Shown: piece by piece, positions 28,222 to 37,399 of the stretch
Layout of the letters: the number at the start of each line of letters is the position of its first letter
Numbering within the stretch: position 1 is the first letter of the stretch
The notes under the pieces: generated by a model
What the model was told of the DNA's origin: nothing
What the model saw: only the letters and a program-made list of their open reading frames with translations
The model's database searches: none
Made by a program: the position numbers and the translations under genes
Source of the DNA: an uncultured bacterium
GTDB lineage: Bacteria; Verrucomicrobiota; Kiritimatiellia; CAIKKV01; CALHGX01
NCBI GenBank assembly: GCA_938031185.1
Contig: CALHGX010000041.1
Location: 1 to 56,759 of the forward strand
Length of the DNA: 56,759 nucleotides
Reading direction: 5' to 3'

Positions 28222-30750
28222 TCAATGCCACTCGTGCTTGGGATACTTCCGGCTTAGTTCCCGCCGTACAGCCGGATACGCGTTGCGCCAAAAGCCGGCC
28301 AAGTCCTGCGTGATCTGGACGGGCCGGCCGTTCGGCGCGAGCACCTCCACGCAGATGGTAGCGCGACCTTTTGCGATGGTGAGCGGCCCCTCCACGCCGT
28401 AGAGCTGTTGGATGCGCAGCGCAATTCGTGGAGCCGTGCCGTCGGCGGGATACTCCACCCGGGCTTTCTGGCCATTGGGAAGAACAAGCTGCTCGGGCGC
28501 ATGCCGGTCCACCAAGGCCTGCTGGGCGGGAGGCAACCATGATCGGACCACGGGCCAAACAGGACGCTGCGCCACTTCGCGCCACGACGAGGCTCCAGCG
28601 CACAGCCGTGCCACCAGCATGCGGCGTTCGGCGGGACCGATGGTCGGCAGGCCCAGTTCGGGACACCAGCCGGCCAGCGCGTTGACCCGCCTAATCCACT
28701 GTTCGACGCGGCTGTCCCAATGGGGCAGGGTCAGACGCCCGCGAGCGATTTCCTCCGTCAAACGTTCTGCGGTCTCCTCGGCGGTGGGAGGGGCAGCCGG
28801 TCGCATGGACAGCACCAGATCGCGGAATTGTCGCTGCTCCTTTGCTTCGAGCCGGCGCCGGCTGGCGTCCCAAGTCACCACTCGCTGTTGCCGCATGTCG
28901 TGGGGAAACATTTCTTCAAGCCACGATTCCTCGATTGCGGTGGCCAACGAAAGCCGAACCGTCAGGTCGCCGTCCGCGCGCTCGATTTCGCTGATCTCCG
29001 CCGCAACGAGAAGCGGAGCATCCCGAGCGGCGCTATCGCGATCCAGCACCCCTTTGCGTCCGTGCACCATGGCGCACCGCAAAGTGCCGGTGTCCAGGCG
29101 GCACGCCACATGATCCGCAAAACCCGCCAGCAGGCACCGCCGGAGGCGGTCGTCCGGCTCAGCGAGGCCATCCACGCACAACCCTTCGCGGCGCGCGATG
29201 TCGAGAAACTGCCGCCGGAATCGTTCGATTTGCCGTGCGGTGGCGGCGCGAATCCCGCGCGCTTGGCAGGCGGCCGGATCGTATCCTGTGTCGCGGGCAA
29301 AGGCCCAGGCTGCGGCCAGACGGAAAAAATCGGACGATGGTTCGTTGCCGTCCCACGCGTCGCGGGAGGACGAGGCGGATAAGAGATTGCGTTCCTGCGT
29401 AAGAGCCGCCGCCAAGGCTGCGGCGGGCACGCACCCCAGCCGCTCGGCTTCCAGCATCATACGCGCATAGCGCGGATGCATGGGAAAGACCGCCATCCGC
29501 CGGCCAATATCCGTCAGCTCGCCATCGGCTGCGATCGCACCCAAGTCGTGCAGCAGCGTTTCCGCCCGCTCCAGCGCACGCGGATCCGGCGGGTCCAGCC
29601 AGGGGAATGAGGCGGGGTCCTTCACGCCGGCCGCCCGCAGCGTAAGCAGGATATCGGCCAAGTCCACCCGCAGAATCTCGGGGGCTTCTCGTGCGGGACG
29701 GTCCTGTTGCTCGCGTTCGGTCCAAAGCCGGACGCAAACACCTGGCGCGGTTCGGCCGGCGCGACCGGCTCGCTGCTCCGCCGCCGCACGGCTGATGCGC
29801 TCCACCAGCAACGTGTTGATGCCGCGACGCGGGTCATACCGCGCCACCCGCGCCAGTCCGCTGTCCACCACCAGCCGCACTCCCTCGATGGTGATGGATG
29901 TTTCCGCGACATTGGTGGCGACCACTACCTTGCGGCGGGGGGAGGGGGCGACCGCTGCGTCTTGTTCCGCGGGCGGCAGTTCTCCGTGAAGTGGGCGTAA
30001 ATCAGCCTCTCGGAGCGTCGGTTCGCGCCGCAATGCCTGCAACGTGCGGTGGATTTCGTAGGCGCCGGGCATGAAGACCAGGACATCGCCCTCCGGATAT
30101 TCGCGGAACAATTCCGCCACCGTCATGGCGGCAGCGTCCCATGGGTCCGCCTCCCGTTTTCCCCCGGCCATGCGGCCGCGATAACGGATGGTCACGGGAT
30201 ACTGACGTCCTTCGGCCCGCAAGGCGACGCAGGGCGCGAGATGGCGCTCCAACGCCGCGATGTCCAACGTGGCGGACATGACGACAACGCGCAGGTCCGG
30301 GCGAAGTCCGCGCTGCAACTGCAGGGCCCGCCCCAGCGCGACATCGCTGAACAGGTGGCGCTCGTGAAACTCGTCAAAGAGGATCGCATGAACGCCCCCC
30401 AGAAGCGGATCGGCCAGCATCTGCCGCCACAGAACGCCATCGGTGACGAATTCGATGCGGGTGGCGGACGAACAGCGCTCGTCGAACCGCACGCGATAAC
30501 CCACCTCCTCGCCCAACCGGACGCCCCGCTCCGCCGCCACGCGAGCCGCCAGCAAACGCGCGGCCAGACGGCGGGGTTCGACCACGACGAGGCGGCCAGG
30601 ATTCGTGCGGCTGGCATCAAGCAGTATTTGGGGGATTTGCGTAGATTTTCCGGACCCCGTCGGCGCTGTCAGGATGATTCGTTGCGCGCTGGGCCAGGCC
30701 CGCAGAAGGTCGGGCTCTATCTCATATATGGGCAAACTGCGATTCGGCAT
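28222..30750 (-). CDS. hrpB: ATP-dependent helicase HrpB
   Basis: 842 residues, the normal HrpB length. DEAH/RHA-type helicase: Walker A APTGSGKST at 29-37, DEFH at 126-129 in ILFDEFHERHLFS, SAT in VVMSATLD, and motif VI AEQRAGRAGRTAPG. The HA2 domain and the bacterial HrpB C-terminal domain are present, ending in the family signature ELSRKYPKHEW. Cellular role of HrpB remains poorly defined. It converges with the unknown 684-residue gene (9 nt apart) and diverges from pcnB (147 nt between starts). Confidence 0.93.
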   Translation of the reverse strand: MPNRSLPIYEIEPDLLRAWPSAQRIILTAPTGSGKSTQIPQILLDASRTNPGRLVVVEPRRLAARLLAARVAAERGVRLGEEVGYRVRFDERCSSATRIEFVTDGVLWRQMLADPLLGGVHAILFDEFHERHLFSDVALGRALQLQRGLRPDLRVVVMSATLDIAALERHLAPCVALRAEGRQYPVTIRYRGRMAGGKREADPWDAAAMTVAELFREYPEGDVLVFMPGAYEIHRTLQALRREPTLREADLRPLHGELPPAEQDAAVAPSPRRKVVVATNVAETSITIEGVRLVVDSGLARVARYDPRRGINTLLVERISRAAAEQRAGRAGRTAPGVCVRLWTEREQQDRPAREAPEILRVDLADILLTLRAAGVKDPASFPWLDPPDPRALERAETLLHDLGAIAADGELTDIGRRMAVFPMHPRYARMMLEAERLGCVPAAALAAALTQERNLLSASSSRDAWDGNEPSSDFFRLAAAWAFARDTGYDPAACQARGIRAATARQIERFRRQFLDIARREGLCVDGLAEPDDRLRRCLLAGFADHVACRLDTGTLRCAMVHGRKGVLDRDSAARDAPLLVAAEISEIERADGDLTVRLSLATAIEESWLEEMFPHDMRQQRVVTWDASRRRLEAKEQRQFRDLVLSMRPAAPPTAEETAERLTEEIARGRLTLPHWDSRVEQWIRRVNALAGWCPELGLPTIGPAERRMLVARLCAGASSWREVAQRPVWPVVRSWLPPAQQALVDRHAPEQLVLPNGQKARVEYPADGTAPRIALRIQQLYGVEGPLTIAKGRATICVEVLAPNGRPVQITQDLAGFWRNAYPAVRRELSRKYPKHEWH

Positions 30751-30897
30751 GATCCGAGGAGCATACCGTTCGACAGGGTGATCTCAATCGAGAAACGCGT
30801 GGCGTGGAGAAACCGGCGAGCCGGCCGGGAATTGTCTTGAACGGCCGAGGCCGTGTTTGGATAATGAACAAGACAACAGGAACCGGCCGACGATTTC

Positions 30898-32229
30898 ATG
30901 GATCCGCAGATCATTCCCCGCGAGCAGCACACTCTCAGCCGGCAACACATCAGTCCGGACGCGTTGAAAGTGCTTTACCGCCTCAAGGAGCAGGGGTTTC
31001 TCGCGTATCTGGCCGGCGGCGGGGTGCGGGACTTGCTGCTCGGCCGGCGACCGAAGGATTTTGACGTGGTCACCGACGCCACGCCCAACGAAGTTCGGCG
31101 GGTCTTTCGCAACTGTCGGCTGATTGGCCGCCGGTTCCGGCTGGCGCACGTGTTGTTTGGCGACCGTGTGGTCGAGGTGGCCACCTTTCGTTCCGGCGGC
31201 GAATCGCTGCCCGATCCGGCGATCCATCCGGCGCACATGCTCAAGGCGGAGGACGGCCGCATCCTGCGGGACAATCTTTTCGGCACGCCGGAGGAGGATG
31301 CGCGACGGCGGGATTTCACGATCAATGCCCTCTTCTACAACATCGCGGACTTCTCGGTGATTGACTACATCGGCGGGATGGCCGACCTCAAGGCCGGCCT
31401 CATTCGCTTCATTGGCGACGCTCGCCTGCGTTGTCTCGAAGACCCCGTGCGCATGATCCGCGCGGTCCGATTCGCGGCGATGCTGAACTTCCAGATGCAT
31501 CCTGAGACCCGGGCGGCCATGGCGGAACTGCACGGCCATTTGGCGCTGGCCAACTGCTCGCGGCTCTACGAAGAAACGCTCAAGCTGTTTCTTTGCGGGC
31601 GGGCGGAGGCGGCGTATACGTTGCTGCGCCAGCTCGGTCTTTTCGGCGTGCTCTTCCCGGCGTTGGACGCGGGCCTGGGCGCGCCGGACGGGACGCCGGA
31701 ATGCCGGCGCGTCCGCCAGGCGTTGCGCCGCGTGGACGAGTGGCGATCGGCGGGACGCGAGGTCAGGCCGGCCTTGCTCTTTGCGCTTCTGTTCGGGGGG
31801 CGCCATGAATCCGAAGCCGCCCGGGCCGCCGAGGAGGGACATCACCCCTTGGCGGCTCTCCATAGCGAGACCATTCGCCATTTTGGAGCCCTCGCCCCGC
31901 GCGTTCTGGTGCCCAAGGCGGTTCGGTACGAAGCGGCCGAAATCTTGCTGATCGCGGCGCAGATGGCGCACACCCGCGGCCGCCGCGCCGAACGTCTTGC
32001 GGCCCGGCCACTGTTTTCCGAGGCGCTGGAATACTTCGCCTTTTCCAACGAATGTCTGGGGCGCGATCCGCAAATGGCTGCGCTGTGGCGAGCCCTGGGG
32101 CCGCGAGAGGGTGAACGTCCCGAACAGGCTTCTCGTCGGCGCCGGCCGCGCCGGCGCGGGTGGCGGCGCAGGAATCCGGACGAACATGTCCCGGCGGGCG
32201 AGCGCCTGGCGGGCGTGGCCGCGCCATGA
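30898..32229 (+). CDS. pcnB: Poly(A) polymerase I
   Basis: 443 residues. Opening IIPREQHTLSRQHISPDALK and the nucleotidyltransferase core (LAGGGVRDLLLGRRPKDFDV at 38-57, catalytic D54 and D56) are PcnB-specific. The RRFRLAHVLFGDRVVEVATF strand distinguishes PcnB from CCA-adding enzymes in practice. An RNA-binding helical domain follows (FIGDARLRCLEDPVRMIRAV). The C-terminus is a basic Arg-rich tail, as in E. coli PcnB. The product adds 3' poly(A) tails that promote mRNA decay. The stop overlaps the next ATG (ATGA). Confidence 0.92.
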   Translation: MDPQIIPREQHTLSRQHISPDALKVLYRLKEQGFLAYLAGGGVRDLLLGRRPKDFDVVTDATPNEVRRVFRNCRLIGRRFRLAHVLFGDRVVEVATFRSGGESLPDPAIHPAHMLKAEDGRILRDNLFGTPEEDARRRDFTINALFYNIADFSVIDYIGGMADLKAGLIRFIGDARLRCLEDPVRMIRAVRFAAMLNFQMHPETRAAMAELHGHLALANCSRLYEETLKLFLCGRAEAAYTLLRQLGLFGVLFPALDAGLGAPDGTPECRRVRQALRRVDEWRSAGREVRPALLFALLFGGRHESEAARAAEEGHHPLAALHSETIRHFGALAPRVLVPKAVRYEAAEILLIAAQMAHTRGRRAERLAARPLFSEALEYFAFSNECLGRDPQMAALWRALGPREGERPEQASRRRRPRRRGWRRRNPDEHVPAGERLAGVAAP

Positions 32230-32969
32230 CCGACGGCTACCCGTTGGAGGGCGAATGCCCGCTTTGTGACGCACGGGCGCGACGGACGGCGGTGGTGGAT
32301 GGGCGGCCCCTGCTGGATTGCGAGGACTGCGGATTGCTGGCGGTGCCGCGCCCATGGCATGTGTCTCCCGAGGAAGAGCATCGCCGATATCTATTGCACC
32401 GAAATAGCCTGGACAACGAGGGATACCGGCGGCTGCTCGAAGACATCGTGAAGACGTTGCGCCGGGTGTTGCCGCCCGAGGGCGCTCCGCGCGTGGTTGA
32501 TTACGGCAGCGGACCAACGCCGGCATTGGTTTCGCTGCTGCGGGCTGCGGGTTACACCGCCTGCGGCTACGATCCCTTTTTCGAGCCTTTGCCGCTTCGA
32601 CTGGGCGCGGCCGACGCTGTGGTTTCTGTGGAAACCTTCGAGCATTTCCGCATGCCGAGGGACGAAGTGCCTCGTGTGCTCGCGTGCCTGCGTCCCCACG
32701 GCTGGCTTGTCGTGCGCACAGCGCTGCGGGACGCCGCGCCTCCGCCCGAGCGCTGGCATTACGTGCGCGATGAAACGCATGTGGCCTTCTACGCCCAGCG
32801 CACGTTTGCCTGGATGGCTGAACGCTGGGGCTTGAGACTTGTATGGACCGACGGCATTCGATTGATCGTGTTGCAACGTATGGCCGCCATGGGCGCACCG
32901 GATGCCGTCAACCGCCCGCAGGAAAGCCTCGCCGGCTCCGACGGTAACGCGCGGGCGTCACGCCCATGA
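32226..32969 (+). CDS. Class I SAM methyltransferase with N-terminal zinc-ribbon
   Basis: 247 residues. Two CxxC pairs (11-14 and 32-35) form a small zinc ribbon. The methyltransferase core begins with VVDYGSGPTPALVSLL (glycine motif 92-98), then CGYDPFFEP and the VVSVETFEHFRMP motif. This Methyltransf_23-type layout occurs in methyltransferases of unknown substrate. The start is coupled to pcnB by an ATGA overlap. The last 62 nt overlap the 3' end of the AraC-type gene on the opposite strand, and the residues encoded there are low-complexity. Confidence 0.8.
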   Translation: MTDGYPLEGECPLCDARARRTAVVDGRPLLDCEDCGLLAVPRPWHVSPEEEHRRYLLHRNSLDNEGYRRLLEDIVKTLRRVLPPEGAPRVVDYGSGPTPALVSLLRAAGYTACGYDPFFEPLPLRLGAADAVVSVETFEHFRMPRDEVPRVLACLRPHGWLVVRTALRDAAPPPERWHYVRDETHVAFYAQRTFAWMAERWGLRLVWTDGIRLIVLQRMAAMGAPDAVNRPQESLAGSDGNARASRP

Positions 32970-34134
32970 CCCGCTTGAAATGCCGGATGAAATAGCTCTG
33001 GTCTCCATACCCCACCTCGTAGGCAATGGCCGCGCTGGACAAATCCGTTCGTTCGAGCAGGCGGACGGCATTCTGAATCCGGACCCGCTGGACAATTTGG
33101 ATGACCGACTGGCCGGTGTTCTCCTTGACAAGGTGGGCGAGCCGATAGGGGCTGATGCCGGCGGCGCGGGCCACGTCGCGCAGCCGCAGCCGCTTCATGT
33201 AATGGGCGGCGATGTAGTCCAGCGCCCGCCCGACGTGGGTGTTGGAGCGGTTGAAGCCGTGCAGGCAGATGCCCTCGATGAAGTCGTCGAGCGCCTCGGT
33301 CAGCACGCGGCAAAGCTCCTCGAAATCCCGGGCCTTGATCAGCCGCTCCATCCAGCGGTGGTTGCGCTCGATGAGGGGTTCCATGACCGCGCTGTCCTCG
33401 ACGGCGGCGCGGGTGAGGTGGCCCATCATTTCGATGGCCCGGGCGCGCAACAGCGCCAGACGCGGCGAGCTCATGTACATGGCGCCAAGCATGTCGTTGA
33501 GCACCCGGCGCGCGCCCGTCTGGTCGCCGGCGCGGATGTGGGCCAGCAGGGCGCGTTCCTTTTCGAACGGATACGCGGTGGCGGCGCCCCGTTTCTTTTG
33601 ATCCTCCATAGCCTCGGCGATTTGCCTTTGCTGCTGCGTGCGCAGGCGGTTTTCCTCCAGCAACACGGGTTTCCATCCGCTGATCTGCAGAAAGGTCCGC
33701 TCCAGCAAGGCGGCGGCGTTCGCCACCTCCGCGCGGGTGCGGCGGGGCAGGGCGCGCAGAAAGGCATCGGCGGTTCGCGGCGCAAGGCCCATCGCAGCGA
33801 GTTCCTCCGCGGCGTTTCGGTCCGGAATTTCTTCCTCCGCGGCCAGGCGGGCTTCGCCGCCCAGCAGGGCTCCGTGAATGATGCGGCGATCTTCCAGCGG
33901 ATAGATCCAACTGACGACGCCCGGCGCCACGTCGAACACGCATGGCTCGCCGCGGGTGATGCTCTCGTGCAGCGCGAATACGCGCGCCTTGCGCGCGCGC
34001 GGCAGCGCGGACAGCGGATCACGGGCCACCGGGGCGCAGCGCCCCTCCAGGTCCATCCACCGGGGACGCAGCCCCACCGCTTTCTGCACGGTTCGAGCCA
34101 CGTCGAGAAGAAGGCGTTGAGAGAGCCGGCCCAT
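32908..34134 (-). CDS. PocR-domain AraC-family regulator 1
   Basis: 408 residues. The N-terminal about 170 residues match the PocR sensory domain (MDLEGRCAPVARDPLSAL, then CVFDVAPGVVSWIYPL), a ligand-sensing domain found in regulators of cobalamin-dependent pathways. A helical linker follows. The C-terminal AraC/XylS double helix-turn-helix is intact: LRDVARAAGISPYRLAHLVK and SAAIAYEVGYGDQSYFIRHF. I start at ATG 34134 because GAGG sits 9 nt upstream; ATG 34143 and TTG 34185 are also in frame. It is divergent from the corrinoid gene across 225 nt, so that region is the probable operator. Confidence 0.85.
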   Translation of the reverse strand: MGRLSQRLLLDVARTVQKAVGLRPRWMDLEGRCAPVARDPLSALPRARKARVFALHESITRGEPCVFDVAPGVVSWIYPLEDRRIIHGALLGGEARLAAEEEIPDRNAAEELAAMGLAPRTADAFLRALPRRTRAEVANAAALLERTFLQISGWKPVLLEENRLRTQQQRQIAEAMEDQKKRGAATAYPFEKERALLAHIRAGDQTGARRVLNDMLGAMYMSSPRLALLRARAIEMMGHLTRAAVEDSAVMEPLIERNHRWMERLIKARDFEELCRVLTEALDDFIEGICLHGFNRSNTHVGRALDYIAAHYMKRLRLRDVARAAGISPYRLAHLVKENTGQSVIQIVQRVRIQNAVRLLERTDLSSAAIAYEVGYGDQSYFIRHFKRVMGVTPARYRRSRRGFPAGG

Positions 34135-34280
34135 GATGTCCATCCTCGTTTGAGGTTTGGCAAGATAAGTCCATTCCTGGGCCAAGTCAAACCCCGTGAC
34201 GCTCAGTAACTGAAGGAATTGCGCGTTTTTCTTCCATGGAACAGCAAGATCGTTGTATTGCGCGCCTGAAAAAGACTATT

Positions 34281-34318
34281 CGGGGTGTTTGGAGGGTGCT
34301 AGCGTAACACCCGTTTTT
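34281..34318 (+). promoter_or_regulatory. Attenuator-like hairpin in the corrinoid gene leader
   Basis: CGGGGTGTT (34281-34289) can pair with AACACCCG (34306-34313) with one bulged G. A shorter alternative stem pairs GGGTG (34294-34298) with CACCC (34308-34312). Both run into TTTTT at 34314-34318. No gene lies upstream on this strand, so the terminator-like element would act on the leader of the gene at 34360. The two stems are mutually exclusive, as expected for conditional termination, but the ligand or factor is unknown. Confidence 0.4.
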
Positions 34319-34359
34319 CGTTGGAGGAAACAGCCCGCGGGAGGGCGAAAGGAGTCGGC

Positions 34360-34992
34360 ATGAGCCTGTTGGAGCAGATCAAGGAAAGTCTGATGAAGGG
34401 CAAGGCCAACGACGTCAAGGCGTTGGTGGAGAAGGCGCTGGCGGAGAAGATGGGCGCGGCGGAGATCCTGAACAACGGTCTGCTGGCCGGGATGGCAGTG
34501 ATCGGGGAGCGGTTCAAGAAGAATGAAGTGTATGTGCCGGAAGTGCTGATTGCGGCGCGCGCCATGAAGGCCGGCATGGAAGTGCTGAAGCCGGCGTTGC
34601 AGGCGGCGAAGGTCGAACCGCGCGGCGTGGTGGTGCTGGGCACGGTGAAGGGCGACCTTCACGACATCGGCAAGAATCTCGTCGGCATGATGCTCGAGGG
34701 CGCGGGGTTCAAGGTGATTGACGCGGGCATCAACGTCGAATCGTCCAAGTTCATCGAGCTCGCGCGGCAGAATCAGGCGCAGTTGATTGGCGCATCGGCC
34801 CTGCTGACCACGACGATGACGAACATGAAGGAGATCGTCGAGGCGCTCAAGAACTCCGATCTCAAGGGCAAGGTGCGGGTGATGATCGGCGGCGCGCCGG
34901 TGACGCAGTCGTTCTGCGACGAAATCGGGGCGGACGGCTACGCGCCGGACGCGGCCTCGGCGGCGGATTTAGCGAAGAAGCTCGTCGCCTGA
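34360..34992 (+). CDS. Methyltransferase corrinoid protein (MtbC/MttC/MtaC-like)
   Basis: 210 residues, the standard length. The N-terminal helical cap (residues 1-85, MSLLEQIKESLMKGKANDVK) is followed by a cobalamin-binding Rossmann domain. DLHDIGKN contains the D99-x-H101-x-x-G104 signature, where H101 is the lower cobalt ligand. The S-A-L and IGGAPVT elements complete the site. It shuttles a methyl group from a substrate-specific methyltransferase to an acceptor methyltransferase. AAAGGAG precedes ATG 34360. It stands between two PocR/AraC regulators; a strong terminator follows. The expected MttB/MtaB-type partner and a RamA-type reactivase are missing from the window. Confidence 0.92.
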   Translation: MSLLEQIKESLMKGKANDVKALVEKALAEKMGAAEILNNGLLAGMAVIGERFKKNEVYVPEVLIAARAMKAGMEVLKPALQAAKVEPRGVVVLGTVKGDLHDIGKNLVGMMLEGAGFKVIDAGINVESSKFIELARQNQAQLIGASALLTTTMTNMKEIVEALKNSDLKGKVRVMIGGAPVTQSFCDEIGADGYAPDAASAADLAKKLVA

Positions 34993-34993
34993 T

Positions 34994-36358
34994 CTAGCGA
35001 CGCAAGGGATGAATGGGACGGGCGGCCGGAATCGGCCGCCCTTTTCTTTTTTCCGTCGGGGCGGCCGGACGAAGGACCTCGTCCGGAAAATGAAGCAGAC
35101 GGCGGAATTCTCCCGGGGTCAGGTTGATATGCCGTTTGAATTGACGGGTGAAGTGGGCCTGGTCGAAAAAGCCGCAATGAGCGCCGATTTCGCTGAGTGT
35201 AAGCCCGGTGGTGGCTAGCAGTTTTTTTGCTTCCGCCACACGGGTTTCGGTCAGCAGTTCGCGAAAAGTCTTCCCGGTTTCGCGGGGGAGACGATGCGAG
35301 AGGGTGGACACGCTGACGCCCAATGCGCGCGCGGCGGCTCGCACGGTCGCCTGCTCCTGGTAGTGCTGCCGCAGCCATTCGGCCGCTCGCACCGCCAACG
35401 GCCGCGGTTGGCGGCCGAGGGGTTCCTCCTCGCCGTGGAAATGCTGTCGGATCCACTCGGCCACCTCGTAACAGCTTTCCTCGGTGGTGCGGGCCTGCTC
35501 GAGCCGCTGCATGCGGCGCAGTTCACGGCTGGTGGCGGCGGCCCAGGGGACGCCCCGCAGGAGGTCATAGGCCGTGATGACCGCCAGTAAGACCCGCACA
35601 TGCGCCTTCAGTCGCGCCAAGTCCCAGCGTCCCACCGTCAGCAATTCCGCCAAGTAGGTTGACACAAAACGCATGGCGCCCTCGGGATCATGGCGGCGCA
35701 GGTAATCCACCAGTTGATAGGCGTTGGCGAGAATATCGGCATCGGTGATGGGACGCTGCCGCATTTCGGCGGCGGCTTCGGCGATGTGCCGTTGCTGCAG
35801 GTAGATTTCGTTTTGCCGACGGAAAAATTGCGCCGAGTTCAGTCCGGAGGAAAAGGTGGTTTCGAGGATGAATGCGCCGAGACCGCGTAATGCTTCAGGG
35901 GTAATTTCTCGAAGCGACGCAAGATGCGGGAGGAACTCCTGAACTCTTGCTTCGGGGTTTGGCAGATGGCGCAGCAATTGGTCTCGAACGTCGTCGTGCT
36001 CGCCGGAAGCAATGAAACCGCCGAACGAGAGGCCGCCGCGGCATGCATTGTCCGGTGCGATGGCCACGGTGAGGCAAAGCAGGCCAGCCCAACAACGGCA
36101 GTAGTACGGTTCTCCGGACGCTATGGATTGCAACGCGGCGTTGCCGTAGGTGAAGCGGCACAAGGTGGCCGTAGTGGCATTTCGAAGGCATTGGGCGCAA
36201 AAGGCGCACACGGCGGAATGTGGCTGAACCGCGCTTTCTTGAAGATCAAGGTATATCCCCCCGTGTCCTGTGATATCGTGAACCGAAGCCATTGCTCGTC
36301 GAATCAACGGGGCCAAAGTGTCGGGCTTCATGTGCACATTGGTACAAAAAAAAGACAT
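34994..36358 (-). CDS. PocR-domain AraC-family regulator 2
   Basis: 454 residues from ATG 36358; ATG 36331 (445 residues) is an alternative that lacks a ribosome binding site. The N-terminal PocR domain is cysteine-rich (VCAFCAQCLRNATTATLCRF and YYCRCWAGLLCLTVAI), as usual for this domain. A helical middle region follows. The C-terminal AraC double helix-turn-helix includes VRAAARALGVSVSTLSHRLP and TLSEIGAHCGFFDQAHFTRQ. It points toward the corrinoid gene and its 3' end is opposite that gene's terminator. It diverges from the homocysteine-methyltransferase-like gene by 109 nt, so it likely controls that operon or the corrinoid gene. Confidence 0.85.
   Translation of the reverse strand: MSFFCTNVHMKPDTLAPLIRRAMASVHDITGHGGIYLDLQESAVQPHSAVCAFCAQCLRNATTATLCRFTYGNAALQSIASGEPYYCRCWAGLLCLTVAIAPDNACRGGLSFGGFIASGEHDDVRDQLLRHLPNPEARVQEFLPHLASLREITPEALRGLGAFILETTFSSGLNSAQFFRRQNEIYLQQRHIAEAAAEMRQRPITDADILANAYQLVDYLRRHDPEGAMRFVSTYLAELLTVGRWDLARLKAHVRVLLAVITAYDLLRGVPWAAATSRELRRMQRLEQARTTEESCYEVAEWIRQHFHGEEEPLGRQPRPLAVRAAEWLRQHYQEQATVRAAARALGVSVSTLSHRLPRETGKTFRELLTETRVAEAKKLLATTGLTLSEIGAHCGFFDQAHFTRQFKRHINLTPGEFRRLLHFPDEVLRPAAPTEKRKGRPIPAARPIHPLRR
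35020..35052 (+). terminator. Strong intrinsic terminator after the corrinoid gene
   Basis: GGGCGGCCG (35020-35028) pairs perfectly with CGGCCGCCC (35033-35041) across a 4-nt GAAT loop. It is followed by TTTTCTTTTTT (35042-35052). It ends the corrinoid transcript. The same bases encode the last residues of the regulator gene on the other strand. Confidence 0.9.
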
Positions 36359-36467
36359 AAAAATGCAATCCTGTTTTGAGGGCGGAAAAGACAATGCGGC
36401 CATCCCATTTTGGAATAGCAAGCGAGAGCAACATCGTATCCGGCACTTGGCGCATGACGCAGGAAGC

Positions 36468-37361
36468 ATGAAAGCAGAGAGTCTTACCGGCCGGCTGGTT
36501 ACGCGCAAGCGCTTGGTTTCTGATGGCGCGTGGGGGACCATGCTTCAGGCGCGTGGTTTGCGCCCGGGTGAATGTCCGGAACTTTGGTGCCTCACTCGCC
36601 GGGCAGACGTGATGGATGTGGCGCGAGCTTACGTAGCAGCCGGCGCGGACATGATCAAAACCAACAGCTTTGGCGCAAACCGCTTCAAGCTGGCTTTCTA
36701 TGGTCTGTCGGATCGGGCGGGCGAGTTGAGCGAAGCAGCGGCGGCTATTTCACGTGAAGCTGCTGGCGACCGTATTGTGCTCGGCTCGATGGGGCCGACG
36801 GGCCTCATTCTCATGATGGGCGACGTGCCGGAAGCGGACATCTATGCGGCGTTTCGCGAACAGGCGGCGGGGTTGATGCATGGCGGCGCGGATGTGTGTC
36901 TTGTGGAAACCATGTCGGCCGCCGATGAGGCCGCGCTGGCGGTTCGCGCCGCCCGTGAAGCGACGGATCTGGAAGTAGCCTGCACGTTCACGTTTCAGCG
37001 GACACAGACCGGCGAACATCGCACTATGATGGGCCTTTCTCCCGCCGATGCCGCGCGTGCTGCCGTGGAGGCCGGCGCGCATGTGGTTGGGGCCAACTGC
37101 GGACAAGGCATGGCGGAAATGGCGGAAATAGTGGCCGAAATGCGAACGGCCGTGCCAGGCCATCCCATCCTCGTTCACGCCAACGCAGGGCTGCCGCACA
37201 ACGTCAACGGCGTAGATGTGTTTCCCGAGACGCCGGAGATCATGGCGGCTCGAGTCCGGGAGGTTTTGCGCGCGGGGGCGGTCATCGTGGGCGGCTGCTG
37301 CGGCACGACCCCGGACCATGTCTCGGCGATGGCGAAAGTCGTTCGTGCGTTTGAAGGATAG
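36468..37361 (+). CDS. Homocysteine S-methyltransferase-like protein
   Basis: 297 residues. TIM-barrel Hcy-binding domain as in MetH module 1 and BHMT. Zinc ligands are C211 in GANCGQG and the C277-C278 pair in GGCCGTTPDH. The N-terminal LVSDGAWGTMLQARG and IKTNSFGANRFKL blocks are diagnostic. It is a single domain, so a methyl donor must come from another protein. With the pterin-binding protein encoded 38 nt downstream and the corrinoid protein at 34360 it could form a split MetH, or a catabolic thiol methyltransferase. AGGA at 36461-36464 supports ATG 36468; longer in-frame starts overlap the divergent regulator. Confidence 0.87.
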   Translation: MKAESLTGRLVTRKRLVSDGAWGTMLQARGLRPGECPELWCLTRRADVMDVARAYVAAGADMIKTNSFGANRFKLAFYGLSDRAGELSEAAAAISREAAGDRIVLGSMGPTGLILMMGDVPEADIYAAFREQAAGLMHGGADVCLVETMSAADEAALAVRAAREATDLEVACTFTFQRTQTGEHRTMMGLSPADAARAAVEAGAHVVGANCGQGMAEMAEIVAEMRTAVPGHPILVHANAGLPHNVNGVDVFPETPEIMAARVREVLRAGAVIVGGCCGTTPDHVSAMAKVVRAFEG

Positions 37362-37399
37362 TCGGCAAGAAGTTGAGGCAACAACCAAGGGAAGACGGC

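Noticed and set aside
30784..32898. 704-codon open frame on the minus strand
   Set aside because: Antisense to pcnB and the methyltransferase gene, Arg/Pro-rich, no motifs.
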